DNA from: Phenylobacterium glaciei
GTDB taxonomy: Bacteria > Pseudomonadota > Alphaproteobacteria > Caulobacterales > Caulobacteraceae
Assembly: GCF_016772415.1 (NCBI RefSeq)
Contig: NZ_JAGSGD010000002.1
Location: forward strand, 62,001-126,000
Direction: 5' to 3'
DNA length: 64,000 nucleotides
The notes beneath the pieces were generated by a model. It had not been told where the DNA came from, searched no databases, and was given only the letters and a program-made list of their open reading frames with translations. The translations under genes and the position numbers were made by a program. Position 1 is the first letter of the stretch; every line of letters starts with the position of its first letter. This document shows, one piece after another, positions 27,080 through 35,720 of the stretch.

Positions 27080-28930
27080 ATGAGTGATTTTGGGTCTGAG
27101 CCGGCTGTCGAGGGCCGACCGACCGTGGGTGCGTCTCTCGCCCAGGATATCTCCGACGCCGCCGCGCAGCGCGCCAAGAGCCGCAACATCAAGCCGCTGG
27201 CCGCGCTGACACCTTTCCTGAAGGCCCACCTTGGCGATGTCGGCCTGGCCGGGGTGTTCCTGGTCACGGCGGCCGCCTCCACCTTGGGACTGTCGGGCGC
27301 CGTCCGCCTGCTGGTGGACCACCTGACCAAGGCCCGCACCAACGCCGCATCCGTGGACCAGTGGTTCTGGCTGCTGGGGGTGGTGGCCGTGGCCTTGGCC
27401 GTCTCCTCGGCCCTGCGCTACTTCTTCGTCACCAAGCTGGGGGAGCGGATCGTGGCGGATCTGCGCAAGGCGACCTACGCCCATATCCTCACCCTCGACC
27501 CCGCCTTCTTCCTGCATATGCGCACCGGCGAGGTGCTGTCGCGCCTGACCACCGACATCCAGATCGTCGAGAGCCTGATCGGGACCTCGATCTCGGTGGC
27601 CCTGCGCAATGTGCTGATGCTGATCGGCGCCCTGATCCTGATGGTCGTCGTCAGTCCGCACCTGACCGGCATGGTGGTGGTGCTGATCCCGGTGGTTCTG
27701 GCGCCGCTGTTCCTGTTCGGACGCAAGGTGCGCCAGCTGACCGCCTCCACCCAGGACCAGTTCGCCCAGGCCGTCGGCCATGCCGGCGAGACCCTGGACG
27801 CGCTGGAGACCGTCCAGGCCTTCGGGCGCGAGGCCGCCGGGGCCAAGGTGTTCGGCGGGGCCGTGGAGGCTTCCTTCCAGACCTCGCTGCGCCGCATGAC
27901 GGCGCGGGCGGGCATGATCGCCGCCGTGATCACCCTGGTGTTCGGTGGGGTGGTGGGGATTTTCTGGTTCGGCGTCCATGCGGGCCTGCGGGGCGAGATG
28001 AGCTGGGGCGCGCTCTTCCAGTTCGCCTTCCTGTCGGTTATGGCGGCGGGCTCGGTGGGGGCGCTCGGCGAGACCTGGGGCGACGTCCAGAAGGCCGCGG
28101 GCGCCATGGAGCGGATCACCGACCTGTTGGCCGCCCGGCCGGGGATCGCCGCGCCTGCCGTGCCCAAGCACCTGCCGGCGCCGGCGCGCGGCGAGATCGA
28201 GTTCTCCAACATTACGTTCGCCTATCCCGGCCGCGCCGACCTCCCGGCCCTTCAGGGCTTCGACCTCCGGGTGGCCCCCGGTGAGCGGGTGGCCCTGGTG
28301 GGTCCCTCCGGCGCGGGGAAGAGCACCGTCTTCCGCCTGCTGCTGCGCTTCTATGATCCCCAGTTCGGCTCGGTGAAGGTGGACGGCGTCGACGTCCGCG
28401 AGGCTGATCCCGCCGAGGTCCGCGCCCGCATGGCCCTGGTGGCCCAGGACTCGCCGCTGTTCTCCGGCTCGGCCCTGGAGAACATCCGCTTCGGCAATGC
28501 GACCGCCGATCTGGACACGGTCCGCGCCGCGGCCCGTGCGGCCCAGGCGCAGGACTTCCTCGACGCCCTGCCCCAGGGTTTCGACACCCCACTCGGGGAA
28601 CGGGCCCGCAGCCTGTCGGGCGGTCAGCGGCAGCGTCTGGCCATTGCGCGGGCCCTGATCCGCGAAACCCCCATCCTGCTGCTGGACGAGGCCACCAGCG
28701 CGCTCGACGCCGAGAACGAGCGCCTGGTCCAGAAGGCCCTGGAAGAGGCCATGGTGGGCCACACGACGCTGGTCATCGCCCACCGCCTGGCCACGGTGCT
28801 GAAGGCCGACCGCATCATCGTCATGGACAAGGGCCGTGTGGTCGAACAGGGCAGCCACCACGAGCTGATCAGCAAGAGCGGCCTCTATGCGCGCCTGGCG
28901 TCCCTGCAGTTCGGGGACGCGGCGGCCTAG
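27080..28930 (+). CDS. ABC exporter, fused permease and ATPase (MsbA-related)
   Basis: 616 residues. Six helices span about residues 50-330, then a nucleotide-binding domain with Walker [10 protein letters not shown] (408-416), the signature LSGGQ (512-516), Walker [13 protein letters not shown] and the H-loop IAHR. It is a half-transporter that would work as a homodimer in the inner membrane, exporting a lipid or drug-like substrate. The N-terminal ~40 residues are a cytosolic tail. Its stop overlaps the convergent GDPD stop by 4 bp. Confidence 0.92.
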   Translation: MSDFGSEPAVEGRPTVGASLAQDISDAAAQRAKSRNIKPLAALTPFLKAHLGDVGLAGVFLVTAAASTLGLSGAVRLLVDHLTKARTNAASVDQWFWLLGVVAVALAVSSALRYFFVTKLGERIVADLRKATYAHILTLDPAFFLHMRTGEVLSRLTTDIQIVESLIGTSISVALRNVLMLIGALILMVVVSPHLTGMVVVLIPVVLAPLFLFGRKVRQLTASTQDQFAQAVGHAGETLDALETVQAFGREAAGAKVFGGAVEASFQTSLRRMTARAGMIAAVITLVFGGVVGIFWFGVHAGLRGEMSWGALFQFAFLSVMAAGSVGALGETWGDVQKAAGAMERITDLLAARPGIAAPAVPKHLPAPARGEIEFSNITFAYPGRADLPALQGFDLRVAPGERVALVGPSGAGKSTVFRLLLRFYDPQFGSVKVDGVDVREADPAEVRARMALVAQDSPLFSGSALENIRFGNATADLDTVRAAARAAQAQDFLDALPQGFDTPLGERARSLSGGQRQRLAIARALIRETPILLLDEATSALDAENERLVQKALEEAMVGHTTLVIAHRLATVLKADRIIVMDKGRVVEQGSHHELISKSGLYARLASLQFGDAAA

Positions 28931-29946
28931 CCCCGCGCCTTCACAGCCAACCCCGGGAAGTCGCTGAACAGGCCGTCGATGCCGGTGGCGAACAGGGCCT
29001 TGTAGACGGCCTCGACGTCGCCGTGGGCGGCGGGGTCGGTTCCGCGCCACAGCTTTTCCGGCAGGAAGCGGTTCTCGGCGCGCACGGTCCAGGGGTGGAC
29101 CGCCAGGCCCGCGGCATGGGCGTCGGCCACCAGGCTGGTGGCGGGGCCAAGGGCGCCCTCGACGGTGGGGATCACCAGCGACCAGTCGGGGCCCACGCCG
29201 TCGGCATAGGTCGCCATCTCCTTGAGGCCCGCCGCCGTCACCAGCGCCTTGGCGTCGCCCCCCACCAGCCGCACGCGGCGCGCCGAGGACAGCTTGGCGA
29301 AGGTCTTCAGCGGTGCGGTCTCGAAGCACTGGACGAAGACCGGGGCGCTGCGGCTGTTCAGGCCGTTGGCCTTCAGAGCGTCGGCCAGGCGCGGCTCGAT
29401 GACCAGGCCCAGGCCCGCCAGATAGGTCGGGTGCTTCATCTCGGGATAGACGCCGATGGTTCGGCCCACCCGCTTGGATTCCGATTTCGCCAGGTCCATC
29501 ACTTCCTGGAAGGTGGCGATGGCCTCGCGGCCGTCGAAGGCGGCGCTGATGGGACGCAGGGCCGGGAGGCGCTCGCGGGCCCGCAGGGTCTTCAGTTCGG
29601 CCAGGGTGAAGTCCTCGGCGAACCAGCCCTCCACGCCCTCGCCGTCGACGACCTTGGTGGCCTTGCGCGCGGCGAACTCAGGCCGCGACGCCACGTCGGT
29701 GGTCCCGGCGATCTCATTCTCGTGGCGGACCACCAGCACGCCGTCCTTGGTGAGCACCAGGTCGGGTTCGATGAAGTCGGCCCCCTCGTCCACCGCCAGG
29801 CGATAGGCCGCAGGCGTGTGCTCGGGCCGCTCGCCGCTGGCGCCGCGATGGGCGATGATCAGGGGGCGTTTGGCGCCGGCCGCCCACACAGGGGTGGCGG
29901 AAAGCGCGGCGGCGGCGGCGGCGAACGTCCGGCGAGTCAGGGTCAT
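28927..29946 (-). CDS. Exported glycerophosphodiester phosphodiesterase (GlpQ type)
   Basis: 339 residues. A Tat-type leader ([20 protein letters not shown]) is followed by the GDPD TIM barrel: [44 protein letters not shown], and C-terminal HPWTVRAEN and [10 protein letters not shown]. Metal-binding Glu/Asp and catalytic His pair are present. It hydrolyses glycerophosphodiesters to glycerol-3-phosphate in the periplasm. It lies 34 bases after suhB on the same strand and may be at the end of that operon. Confidence 0.92.
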   Translation of the reverse strand: MTLTRRTFAAAAAALSATPVWAAGAKRPLIIAHRGASGERPEHTPAAYRLAVDEGADFIEPDLVLTKDGVLVVRHENEIAGTTDVASRPEFAARKATKVVDGEGVEGWFAEDFTLAELKTLRARERLPALRPISAAFDGREAIATFQEVMDLAKSESKRVGRTIGVYPEMKHPTYLAGLGLVIEPRLADALKANGLNSRSAPVFVQCFETAPLKTFAKLSSARRVRLVGGDAKALVTAAGLKEMATYADGVGPDWSLVIPTVEGALGPATSLVADAHAAGLAVHPWTVRAENRFLPEKLWRGTDPAAHGDVEAVYKALFATGIDGLFSDFPGLAVKARG

Positions 29947-29980
29947 GACTCCGATCTAACCGGCGCCTGTGACGGTTACG

Positions 29981-30775
29981 TCAAGCCGCCGCGCGAAGCC
30001 GCTGCTGGATCAGCGGATGCAGTTCCAGGTTCGAGGCGCAGATGCTGCCGGCGGTCAGCATGTCCTCGCCGCCGTCGGCGGTGGTCACCTTGCCGCCGGC
30101 TTCGCTCACCAGCAACAGGCCCGCCGCCAGGTCCCAGGGCTTCAGGTCGCGCTCCCAGTAGCCGTCGAAGCGGCCCGCCGCCACGAAGGCCAGGTCCAGG
30201 GCCGCCGCGCCGAACCGGCGCACACCGGCCACCCGCTGGCTGATCTGGTGCAGTTCCTTCAGGAAGGTGGCGTGCTGGCCGTGGCCCAGGAAGGGGATGC
30301 CGGTGGCCAGAACGCTCTCGTTGAGGTGCTGGCGGGCGGCGACGCGCAGGCGCTTGTCGTTGACGAAGCAGCCCTTGCCCTTTTCGGCCCAGAACAGCTC
30401 GTTGGTGATGGGGTTGTAGGTCACCGCCGCCACGATCGCGCCCTCGCGCTGCAGGGCGATGTTGATGGCGAAGTGGGGGATGGCATGCAGGAAGTTGGTG
30501 GTGCCGTCCAGCGGGTCGACGATCCAGGTGTGGGTCTTGTCGGTGCCCTCGATCAGGCCGCGTTCCTCGCCGAGGAAGCTGTATCCGGGGCGGGCCTTGG
30601 ACAGCATCTCGAAGATGGTCTGCTCGGCCTTGAGGTCGGCGGCGGAGACGAAGTCGGCGGCCCCCTTCTTGGAGACCTGCAGCTCCAGCAGTTCGCCGAA
30701 GTCGCGGTTGAGGCCACGGGCCGCCTTGCGGGCGGCGTCGGACATGACCTTCAGGAGGGCGGTTTGGGTGGACAT
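29981..30775 (-). CDS. suhB: Inositol monophosphatase family protein (SuhB)
   Basis: 264 residues with the family motifs GEERG (metal Glu), IVDPLDGTTNF (metal Asp pair) and WDLAAGLLLVSEAGG. SuhB proteins dephosphorylate inositol phosphates and in E. coli also act with Nus factors on rRNA transcription. The start codon overlaps the efp stop by one base (ATG within TGATG on the coding strand), so translation is coupled to elongation factor P. Confidence 0.92.
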   Translation of the reverse strand: MSTQTALLKVMSDAARKAARGLNRDFGELLELQVSKKGAADFVSAADLKAEQTIFEMLSKARPGYSFLGEERGLIEGTDKTHTWIVDPLDGTTNFLHAIPHFAINIALQREGAIVAAVTYNPITNELFWAEKGKGCFVNDKRLRVAARQHLNESVLATGIPFLGHGQHATFLKELHQISQRVAGVRRFGAAALDLAFVAAGRFDGYWERDLKPWDLAAGLLLVSEAGGKVTTADGGEDMLTAGSICASNLELHPLIQQRLRAAA

Positions 30776-31344
30776 CAGTCGGCCCTGCGCAGGTATTCGC
30801 CGGTCTCGGTGGAGACCAGGACGCGTTCGCCGGCCTCCATATAGGGCGGGATCAGGATGCGCATGCCGTTGTCCGCCTTGGCCGGCTTATAGGAGGAGGA
30901 CGCCGTCTGGTTCTTCACCACGGCGTCGGCCTCGACGATGACGAGCACCACATGCTCAGGCAGGGCGATGCTGATGGGGCGCTCCTCGAACAGCTGCAGC
31001 TTCACGACCATGCCGTCCTGCAGGAAACGGACCTGGTCGTCGCCAACGAAGTCCTTGGCCAGCTCGATCTGCTCGTAGGTCTCCTGGTCCATGAAGACCA
31101 GCATGTCGCCCTGTTCGTAGAGGAAGGAATACTCCTTCTGATCGAGGTGGATCTGCTCGACCGTGTCGGAGGTCCGGAAGCGCTCGTTGAGCTTGCGGCC
31201 GTCCTCGATGTTCTTCAGCTCGCACTGGGCGAAGGCGCCGCCCTTGCCGGGCTTGACGTGCACGACCTTCACGGCCACCCACAGTCCCCCGTCATGCTGC
31301 AGGATATTTCCCGGCTTGATCGAGACGGCGTTGATTTTGGACAT
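30775..31344 (-). CDS. efp: Translation elongation factor P
   Basis: 189 residues. The N-terminal KOW-like domain has [10 protein letters not shown], with Lys34 at the tip as the site of post-translational modification. It is followed by two OB-fold domains ([40 protein letters not shown]). It relieves ribosome stalling at polyproline. The modification enzymes EpmA/EpmB are not in this window. One-base overlap with suhB indicates an operon. Confidence 0.96.
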   Translation of the reverse strand: MSKINAVSIKPGNILQHDGGLWVAVKVVHVKPGKGGAFAQCELKNIEDGRKLNERFRTSDTVEQIHLDQKEYSFLYEQGDMLVFMDQETYEQIELAKDFVGDDQVRFLQDGMVVKLQLFEERPISIALPEHVVLVIVEADAVVKNQTASSSYKPAKADNGMRILIPPYMEAGERVLVSTETGEYLRRAD

Positions 31345-31410
31345 GGGGTTCTTTGCGAAATTTGAGGCGCGGAACCTAGTGGGAGCGGGGCTTTAAGGCA
31401 AGGAAAGGCC

Positions 31411-32058
31411 TCAAACCCGCTCCGCCAGTCCGAGGGCGATCTGGTCGTTGATCGCCTTTACGGCGGCGGCCGCGCCTTCCGGGTGGGCCCAGACCCCGGC
31501 CGAGACCGCCAGGAAGTCGGCGCCGGCGGCGGCCAGGCTGCGCGCGGTCTCCGCTGTGATGCCGCCGATGGCGACGCAAGGGACCTCCATCACCTCCTGC
31601 CAGATCGACAGGATCTCGGGCTCGGCGCGGGTGGCTGCGTCCTTGGTGGTGGTGGGGAAGAAGGCGCCGAAGGCCACATAGTCGGCCCCGGCCTCGGCGG
31701 CCTCCATGGCCAGGTGGCGGCTGTCGTGACAGGTCACCCCGATCATGGCGTCGAGGCCCATGATCTTGCGCGCCTGCGCCATGGGCATGTCGTCCTGGCC
31801 CACATGTACCCCGTCGCACTTCAGCTTGGCGGCCAGCACCGGATCGTCGTTGAGGATCACCGCCGCGCCCCGCGACTGGATGATGGGCGACAGGGCATCC
31901 ACCGCCGCGGCGATGATGTCTTCCGGCTGGTCCTTCAGCCGGATCTGCACCGCGGCCACGTCCCCGGCGTCCATGGCGGCGGCCAAGATCCGCCCAAAGG
32001 CGGCCAGGTCGTCGATGCGGGGCGGGGTGATCAGGTAGAGGCGGCAGGACGGGGTCAT
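31411..32058 (-). CDS. thiE: Thiamine phosphate synthase
   Basis: 215 residues of the ThiE TIM barrel: [54 protein letters not shown] and CVAIGGIT. It joins the thiazole and pyrimidine halves to make thiamine phosphate. It sits between the DUF2474 gene and efp on the same strand. No TPP riboswitch is visible in the short upstream gap. Confidence 0.9.
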   Translation of the reverse strand: MTPSCRLYLITPPRIDDLAAFGRILAAAMDAGDVAAVQIRLKDQPEDIIAAAVDALSPIIQSRGAAVILNDDPVLAAKLKCDGVHVGQDDMPMAQARKIMGLDAMIGVTCHDSRHLAMEAAEAGADYVAFGAFFPTTTKDAATRAEPEILSIWQEVMEVPCVAIGGITAETARSLAAAGADFLAVSAGVWAHPEGAAAAVKAINDQIALGLAERV

Positions 32059-32089
32059 GGCCCGCTTTTAGCCCATCCGTCGCTGGGGT

Positions 32090-32242
32090 CTAATAGCTCG
32101 GCAGCAGGGCCTTCATCCCATAGGCGACGATCGCCACGACGAGCGTGCTGGCCAACGCGATGCCCGCGAACCAAGCCAAGCGCTTCCAGACCGGGGCCAG
32201 CGGCGCGTCGGGTTCGGGCGGGGGTTCAATGATAGCCGGCAT
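32090..32242 (-). CDS. DUF2474 small subunit of the cytochrome bd (cyanide-insensitive) oxidase
   Basis: A 50-residue single-span protein. The N-terminus is Pro-rich (MPAIIEPPPEPDAP), then VWKRLAWFAGIALAS leads into one membrane helix and a short KALLPSY tail. The W-KRL-WF-x-G-I pattern matches DUF2474, found after cioB/cydB in cyanide-insensitive type bd oxidases. The ATG at 32242 overlaps the 3' end of cydB by 17 bases. It is too short for standard ORF cut-offs and easily missed. Confidence 0.8.
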   Translation of the reverse strand: MPAIIEPPPEPDAPLAPVWKRLAWFAGIALASTLVVAIVAYGMKALLPSY

Positions 32243-33248
32243 CGGCGGTGACCTTGCCGCGGAAGATCCAGTAGACCCAGATCGAATAGGCCAGGATCGC
32301 CGGCAGCACGAAGGCGGTCACCCACAGCATGAAGCCCAGCGCGTTCTCGGCGTTGGCCGCCTGGCGGAAGGTCATCCCGTAGGGGACGATGTTGGGGAAG
32401 AAGCCGGCTGCGAGGCCTGCGTAGCCCGACAGGAAGACCAGCAGCGCCCCGGCGAAAGGCAAGCCGTGCGCCTTCCGCATCAGGCCTGCGGCCACAATGG
32501 CCAGGCCCGCCAGGCCCAGCAGCGGGATGGGGCTGAGCGGCAGGAAGGTCGAGAGATCGAAGGCCTGCCCGGTGAAGCCCCAGCGCACGGCGATCTTCGG
32601 GTGCACGAGCAGGGTCGCCAGGCTGACCGCCGCCAGTAGGGCGGCCACCACAGGCCCGGCGATCCAGGCCCAGCGGCGGGCCTTGCCGTGCAGTTCGGTC
32701 TCGGTCCGCCAGACCAGCCAGGTGGCGCCCAGAAGCGCGTAACCGGCCACGATCCCGGCCGCCACCAGCACCGTATAGGGCGTCAACCAGTCCCAGGGCC
32801 CGCCGGCGAAGGCGTTATTCTTCATGGTCACGCCCTGGATGAAGCCCCCCAGCACGAACCCCTGGGCCACCGCCGCGGTGATCGAACCGCCGGCGAAGGC
32901 CGCCGTCCAGAAGGCGCGGCCCCGCACCCGTCCCCGGGCCCTGAACTCAAAGGCCACGCCCCGCATCACCAGGCCCAGCAGCATCAGCATGATCGGGCCA
33001 TAGAGGGCGGGCAGGACCACTGCATAGGCCTTGGGGAAGGCGGCGAACAGGCCGCCGCCGCCCATGACCAGCCAGGTCTCGTTGCCGTCCCAGATGGGGG
33101 CGATCGAGTCGACCATCACGTCGCGCTCGGCCTCGCTGGCGAAGGGGAACAGGATGCCGACCCCCAGGTCGAAGCCGTCCAGCATCACGTAGAGCAGCAC
33201 CGCCGTGGCGATGATTCCGGCCCAGATCAGCGGCAGGTCGAGGGTCAT
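32226..33248 (-). CDS. cydB: Cytochrome bd ubiquinol oxidase subunit II
   Basis: 340 residues with about nine helices. Hallmarks are LYVMLDGFDLGVGILFPF, IAPIWDGNETWLVMGGGGLFAAFP and PWDWLTPYTVLVAAGIVAGYALLG. It is the structural partner of subunit I in the inner membrane. Its ATG overlaps the cydA stop by 4 bases (ATGA). Confidence 0.95.
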   Translation of the reverse strand: MTLDLPLIWAGIIATAVLLYVMLDGFDLGVGILFPFASEAERDVMVDSIAPIWDGNETWLVMGGGGLFAAFPKAYAVVLPALYGPIMLMLLGLVMRGVAFEFRARGRVRGRAFWTAAFAGGSITAAVAQGFVLGGFIQGVTMKNNAFAGGPWDWLTPYTVLVAAGIVAGYALLGATWLVWRTETELHGKARRWAWIAGPVVAALLAAVSLATLLVHPKIAVRWGFTGQAFDLSTFLPLSPIPLLGLAGLAIVAAGLMRKAHGLPFAGALLVFLSGYAGLAAGFFPNIVPYGMTFRQAANAENALGFMLWVTAFVLPAILAYSIWVYWIFRGKVTADAGYH

Positions 33249-34630
33249 CCTGGGTCCTCCGGCATGGCGGCCAGGGCCGAGCCCGGGGCGCGGTCGTCGT
33301 CCACCGGCTCAAGCGATCCAGCCAACGGCCCTTCGCCCATCAGCCGCAGGATGTAGAGCACGCCGACGCTGAAGATGATGGCGTAGACGGTCAGGAAGCC
33401 CAGCAGGGACAGCGACACCTGCCCGGCCTGAAGCGGCGAGGCGGCGTCTGCGGTGCGCAGGACGCCGTAGATCACCCAGGGCTGGCGGCCCACCTCGGCC
33501 ACCATCCAGCCGGCGATCACCGCCACGAAGCCGGCCGGGCCCATGGCGACGGCGGCCCTCAGATAGAGCCGTGATCGCTCGGGCGCGGACTTCCAGGTGA
33601 GCCAGGCGCCCCAGAACCCCAGACCGATCATGGCCACGCCAAGGCCCACCATCACCCGGAAGGCCCAGAAGACCAGGGCGACGGGCGGACGGTCACGGGG
33701 TTCGAAGGATTTCAGGCCCCGAATCTCAGCCTTAGTGCTGCCGCCGGTGATCAAGCTGCCCAGCTTGGGCACGGAGATTTCCCATCGATTGCCGGCGATC
33801 TCGCGGTCGGGCCAGGCGGCGATGTGGAAGGGCTGTTCGGCCCGGGTATCCCAGAAGGCCTCGATGGCCGCCAGCTTGGCCGGCTGCAGCTGCCCCACGC
33901 TCTTGCCCGAGATGTCGCCCACCAGCAGCTGAAGCGGGGCGACGATGGCGAACATGCCGATGGCCATCCGCAGGCTCATCTTCGATTCCGGCTCCTCGGC
34001 GTCCTTCAGCAGCCGCCAGGCCGAGGCCGCCCCGATCACCAAAGCGGTGGTGAGATAGGCCGCCAGCGTCATGTGGGCGAAGCGGGCGGGGAAGCTGGGG
34101 GAGAACACCACCTTGAACCAGTCCACCGCGATCAGGTCGCCATTGGGCAGGGTCGTGAACCCGGTCGGGTGTTGCATCCAGCTGTTGGCCGAAACGATCC
34201 AGAAAGCCGAAATCAGGGTACCGATGGCCACAAGAACGGTGGCGGTGAAGTGCAGGGTGGGTCCCACCTTCTTCCAGCCGAACAGCATGATGCCGAGGAA
34301 GCTGGCCTCCAGGAAGAAGGCTGTCAGCACCTCGAAGGCCAGCAGCGGACCGATCACCGGGGCGGCGACGGCCGAGAAGACGCTCCAGTTGGCGCCGATC
34401 TCGTAGCTCAGCACCACGCCGGTCACGACGCCCATGCCGAAGGAGATGGCGAAGATCTTCAGCCAGAACAGGTAGAGGGTCTTGAACACCTCGTTCTTGG
34501 TGACCAGCCACATCCCCTCCAGCACCGCCAGATAGCTGGCCAGCCCAATGGTGAAGCTTGGGAAGATGATGTGGAATGCGATCGTGAAGGCGAACTGCAG
34601 CCGCGACAGCAAGAGAGCGTCGACGTCCAT
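33245..34630 (-). CDS. cydA: Cytochrome bd ubiquinol oxidase subunit I (CioA type)
   Basis: 461 residues. It carries the heme-ligand His at residue 20 (FHIIFPSFTIG), the GWMVAEVGRQPWVIYG block and MQHPTGF. The periplasmic Q-loop region is short, as in CioA proteins, unlike the long form of E. coli CydA. Together with DUF2474 this points to the cyanide-insensitive class. It oxidises ubiquinol and reduces O2 without pumping protons, typically at low oxygen or under respiratory stress. A 21-bp palindrome lies 23 bases before the start. Confidence 0.94.
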   Translation of the reverse strand: MDVDALLLSRLQFAFTIAFHIIFPSFTIGLASYLAVLEGMWLVTKNEVFKTLYLFWLKIFAISFGMGVVTGVVLSYEIGANWSVFSAVAAPVIGPLLAFEVLTAFFLEASFLGIMLFGWKKVGPTLHFTATVLVAIGTLISAFWIVSANSWMQHPTGFTTLPNGDLIAVDWFKVVFSPSFPARFAHMTLAAYLTTALVIGAASAWRLLKDAEEPESKMSLRMAIGMFAIVAPLQLLVGDISGKSVGQLQPAKLAAIEAFWDTRAEQPFHIAAWPDREIAGNRWEISVPKLGSLITGGSTKAEIRGLKSFEPRDRPPVALVFWAFRVMVGLGVAMIGLGFWGAWLTWKSAPERSRLYLRAAVAMGPAGFVAVIAGWMVAEVGRQPWVIYGVLRTADAASPLQAGQVSLSLLGFLTVYAIIFSVGVLYILRLMGEGPLAGSLEPVDDDRAPGSALAAMPEDPG

Positions 34631-34653
34631 GGCGTTCGGGACCTCTTCAGTCT

Positions 34654-34674
34654 CCGATCACTTGGGTTGATCGG
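34654..34674 (-). promoter_or_regulatory. Palindrome upstream of cydA
   Basis: CCGATCA and TGATCGG are perfect inverted 7-mers around a 7-base centre, 23-44 bases before the cydA start. It is a candidate operator. It does not fit the FNR/FixK consensus (TTGAT-N4-ATCAA). Confidence 0.45.
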
Positions 34675-34766
34675 GGTGGCACTCTCATCCCACGGAACGT
34701 GTGACGCCAAGCGCTGGTATGAGCGACAAACCGTCGCGGTCCTACAGGCGACTTGGCCGACTTGTT

Positions 34767-34797
34767 GCTAATGAGTTGCAACGGCGTTCTCATTTGC
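34767..34797 (+). promoter_or_regulatory. Candidate iron-responsive operator before bfd
   Basis: GCTAATGAG (34767-34775) and CTCATTTGC (34789-34797) form an imperfect inverted repeat in an AT-richer patch. Fur-type boxes before bacterioferritin and siderophore genes often have the AATGAGAA/TTCTCATT pattern. Assignment to Fur or Irr is inference. Confidence 0.45.
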
Positions 34798-34830
34798 TAC
34801 ATATGACTCGTAGGTCGGAGGGAAGTCCCC

Positions 34831-35016
34831 TTGTACGTCTGTAACTGTAACGGCATCCGTGAGCGCGACGTCCGCGCCGCGATAGACGGCGGCGCCCAGC
34901 GTCCGGCCGAAATCTTCCGTGCCTGCGGGTCCAAGCCCCAGTGCGCGCGCTGCGTCTGCGACATGAAGAAGATGGTCGAGGAGCAGGGCGAGGCCCTGCG
35001 CTACGCGGCCGAATAG
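34831..35016 (+). CDS. bfd: Bacterioferritin-associated ferredoxin
   Basis: 61 residues from a TTG start. CGGAGGG lies about 9 bases upstream. Four cysteines in the (2Fe-2S)-BFD arrangement: C4-x-C6 near the start, and C38 and C41 (QCARC) later. Bfd binds bacterioferritin and passes electrons into it to release stored iron. The bfr gene follows 112 bases downstream. Confidence 0.9.
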   Translation: MYVCNCNGIRERDVRAAIDGGAQRPAEIFRACGSKPQCARCVCDMKKMVEEQGEALRYAAE

Positions 35017-35022
35017 CCCGTT

Positions 35023-35048
35023 TTCAGCCCCGCGAATGCGAGGCTGAA
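35023..35048 (+). terminator. Hairpin between bfd and bfr
   Basis: TTCAGCC and GGCTGAA pair around a GC-containing inner stem, just after the bfd stop. There is no T-run, so it may be a weak terminator or an mRNA-stabilising hairpin. Confidence 0.4.
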
Positions 35049-35128
35049 TCACTTGCAAACATAGACTTTGACAGCTTCCGCCCGGGGCGTGAGGTTGCGC
35101 GCCGGAACGGTGAAGGACGGAGGCTCAC

Positions 35129-35620
35129 ATGCAGGGCGACAAGGCGATCATCCAACTGCTCAACGCGGTCCTGACCAATGAGCTGACGGCGGTGAACCAG
35201 TACTTCCTGCATGCGCGGATGTACCAGAACTGGGGTCTCGCGAAGCTGGGCGAGATCACCTACCAAGAATCGATCGGCGAGATGAAGCACGCCGACAAGC
35301 TGATCAAGCGCATCCTGTTCCTGGACGGCCTGCCCAACCTGCAGGACCTGCACAAGCTGCGGATCGGCGAGACGGCGCCGGAATGCATGACGTCGGACCT
35401 CGCCGTCGAGGTGGGCGGCCGCGCCGACCAGATCCGCGGCATCAAGCTGTGCGAGGAGTCCGCCGACTACGTCACCCGCCAGATCCTGCGCGAGATCCTC
35501 ACCGACACGGAGGAACACATCGACTTCCTGGAAACCCAGCTCAGCCTGGTCCGTCAGCTGGGCGAGCAGAACTACCTGCAGAGCGCCATGGGCGAGATGT
35601 CCGGCGGCGAGGGCCACTGA
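35129..35620 (+). CDS. bfr: Bacterioferritin
   Basis: 163 residues of the 24-subunit heme-containing iron store. Met52 is the interface heme ligand. Ferroxidase positions Glu18, Glu51, His54, Glu94 and His130 are present. The residue at 127, Glu in E. coli, reads Thr here, inside TDTEEHID; Glu128 is adjacent and may substitute. It follows bfd, with which it would cooperate in iron storage and release. Confidence 0.93.
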   Translation: MQGDKAIIQLLNAVLTNELTAVNQYFLHARMYQNWGLAKLGEITYQESIGEMKHADKLIKRILFLDGLPNLQDLHKLRIGETAPECMTSDLAVEVGGRADQIRGIKLCEESADYVTRQILREILTDTEEHIDFLETQLSLVRQLGEQNYLQSAMGEMSGGEGH

Positions 35621-35720
35621 CACTCTCGGCCCGGCTCCACGGATCGGCCAAGCCGCGCGGGATCGACTCCCGTCCAATAGGAGCTAGGCTTCCAGCCTGA
35701 AGCTTCGGGGGGAGGGCGGC

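Noticed and set aside
26960..29329. Open minus-strand frame of ~790 codons upstream of rpmE, opposite the ABC transporter
   Set aside because: It mirrors the codon structure of a clear ABC exporter on the plus strand, is low-complexity (His/Arg/Gly-rich) and has no family motif. Only the last 74 codons are real (bL31).
32059..32089. TPP riboswitch for thiE
   Set aside because: The gap is only about 30 bases and lacks the conserved core.
34631..34680. FNR/FixK box before cydA
   Set aside because: The inverted repeat has the half-sites in the opposite order (GATCA...TGATC), so it does not match TTGAT-N4-ATCAA.
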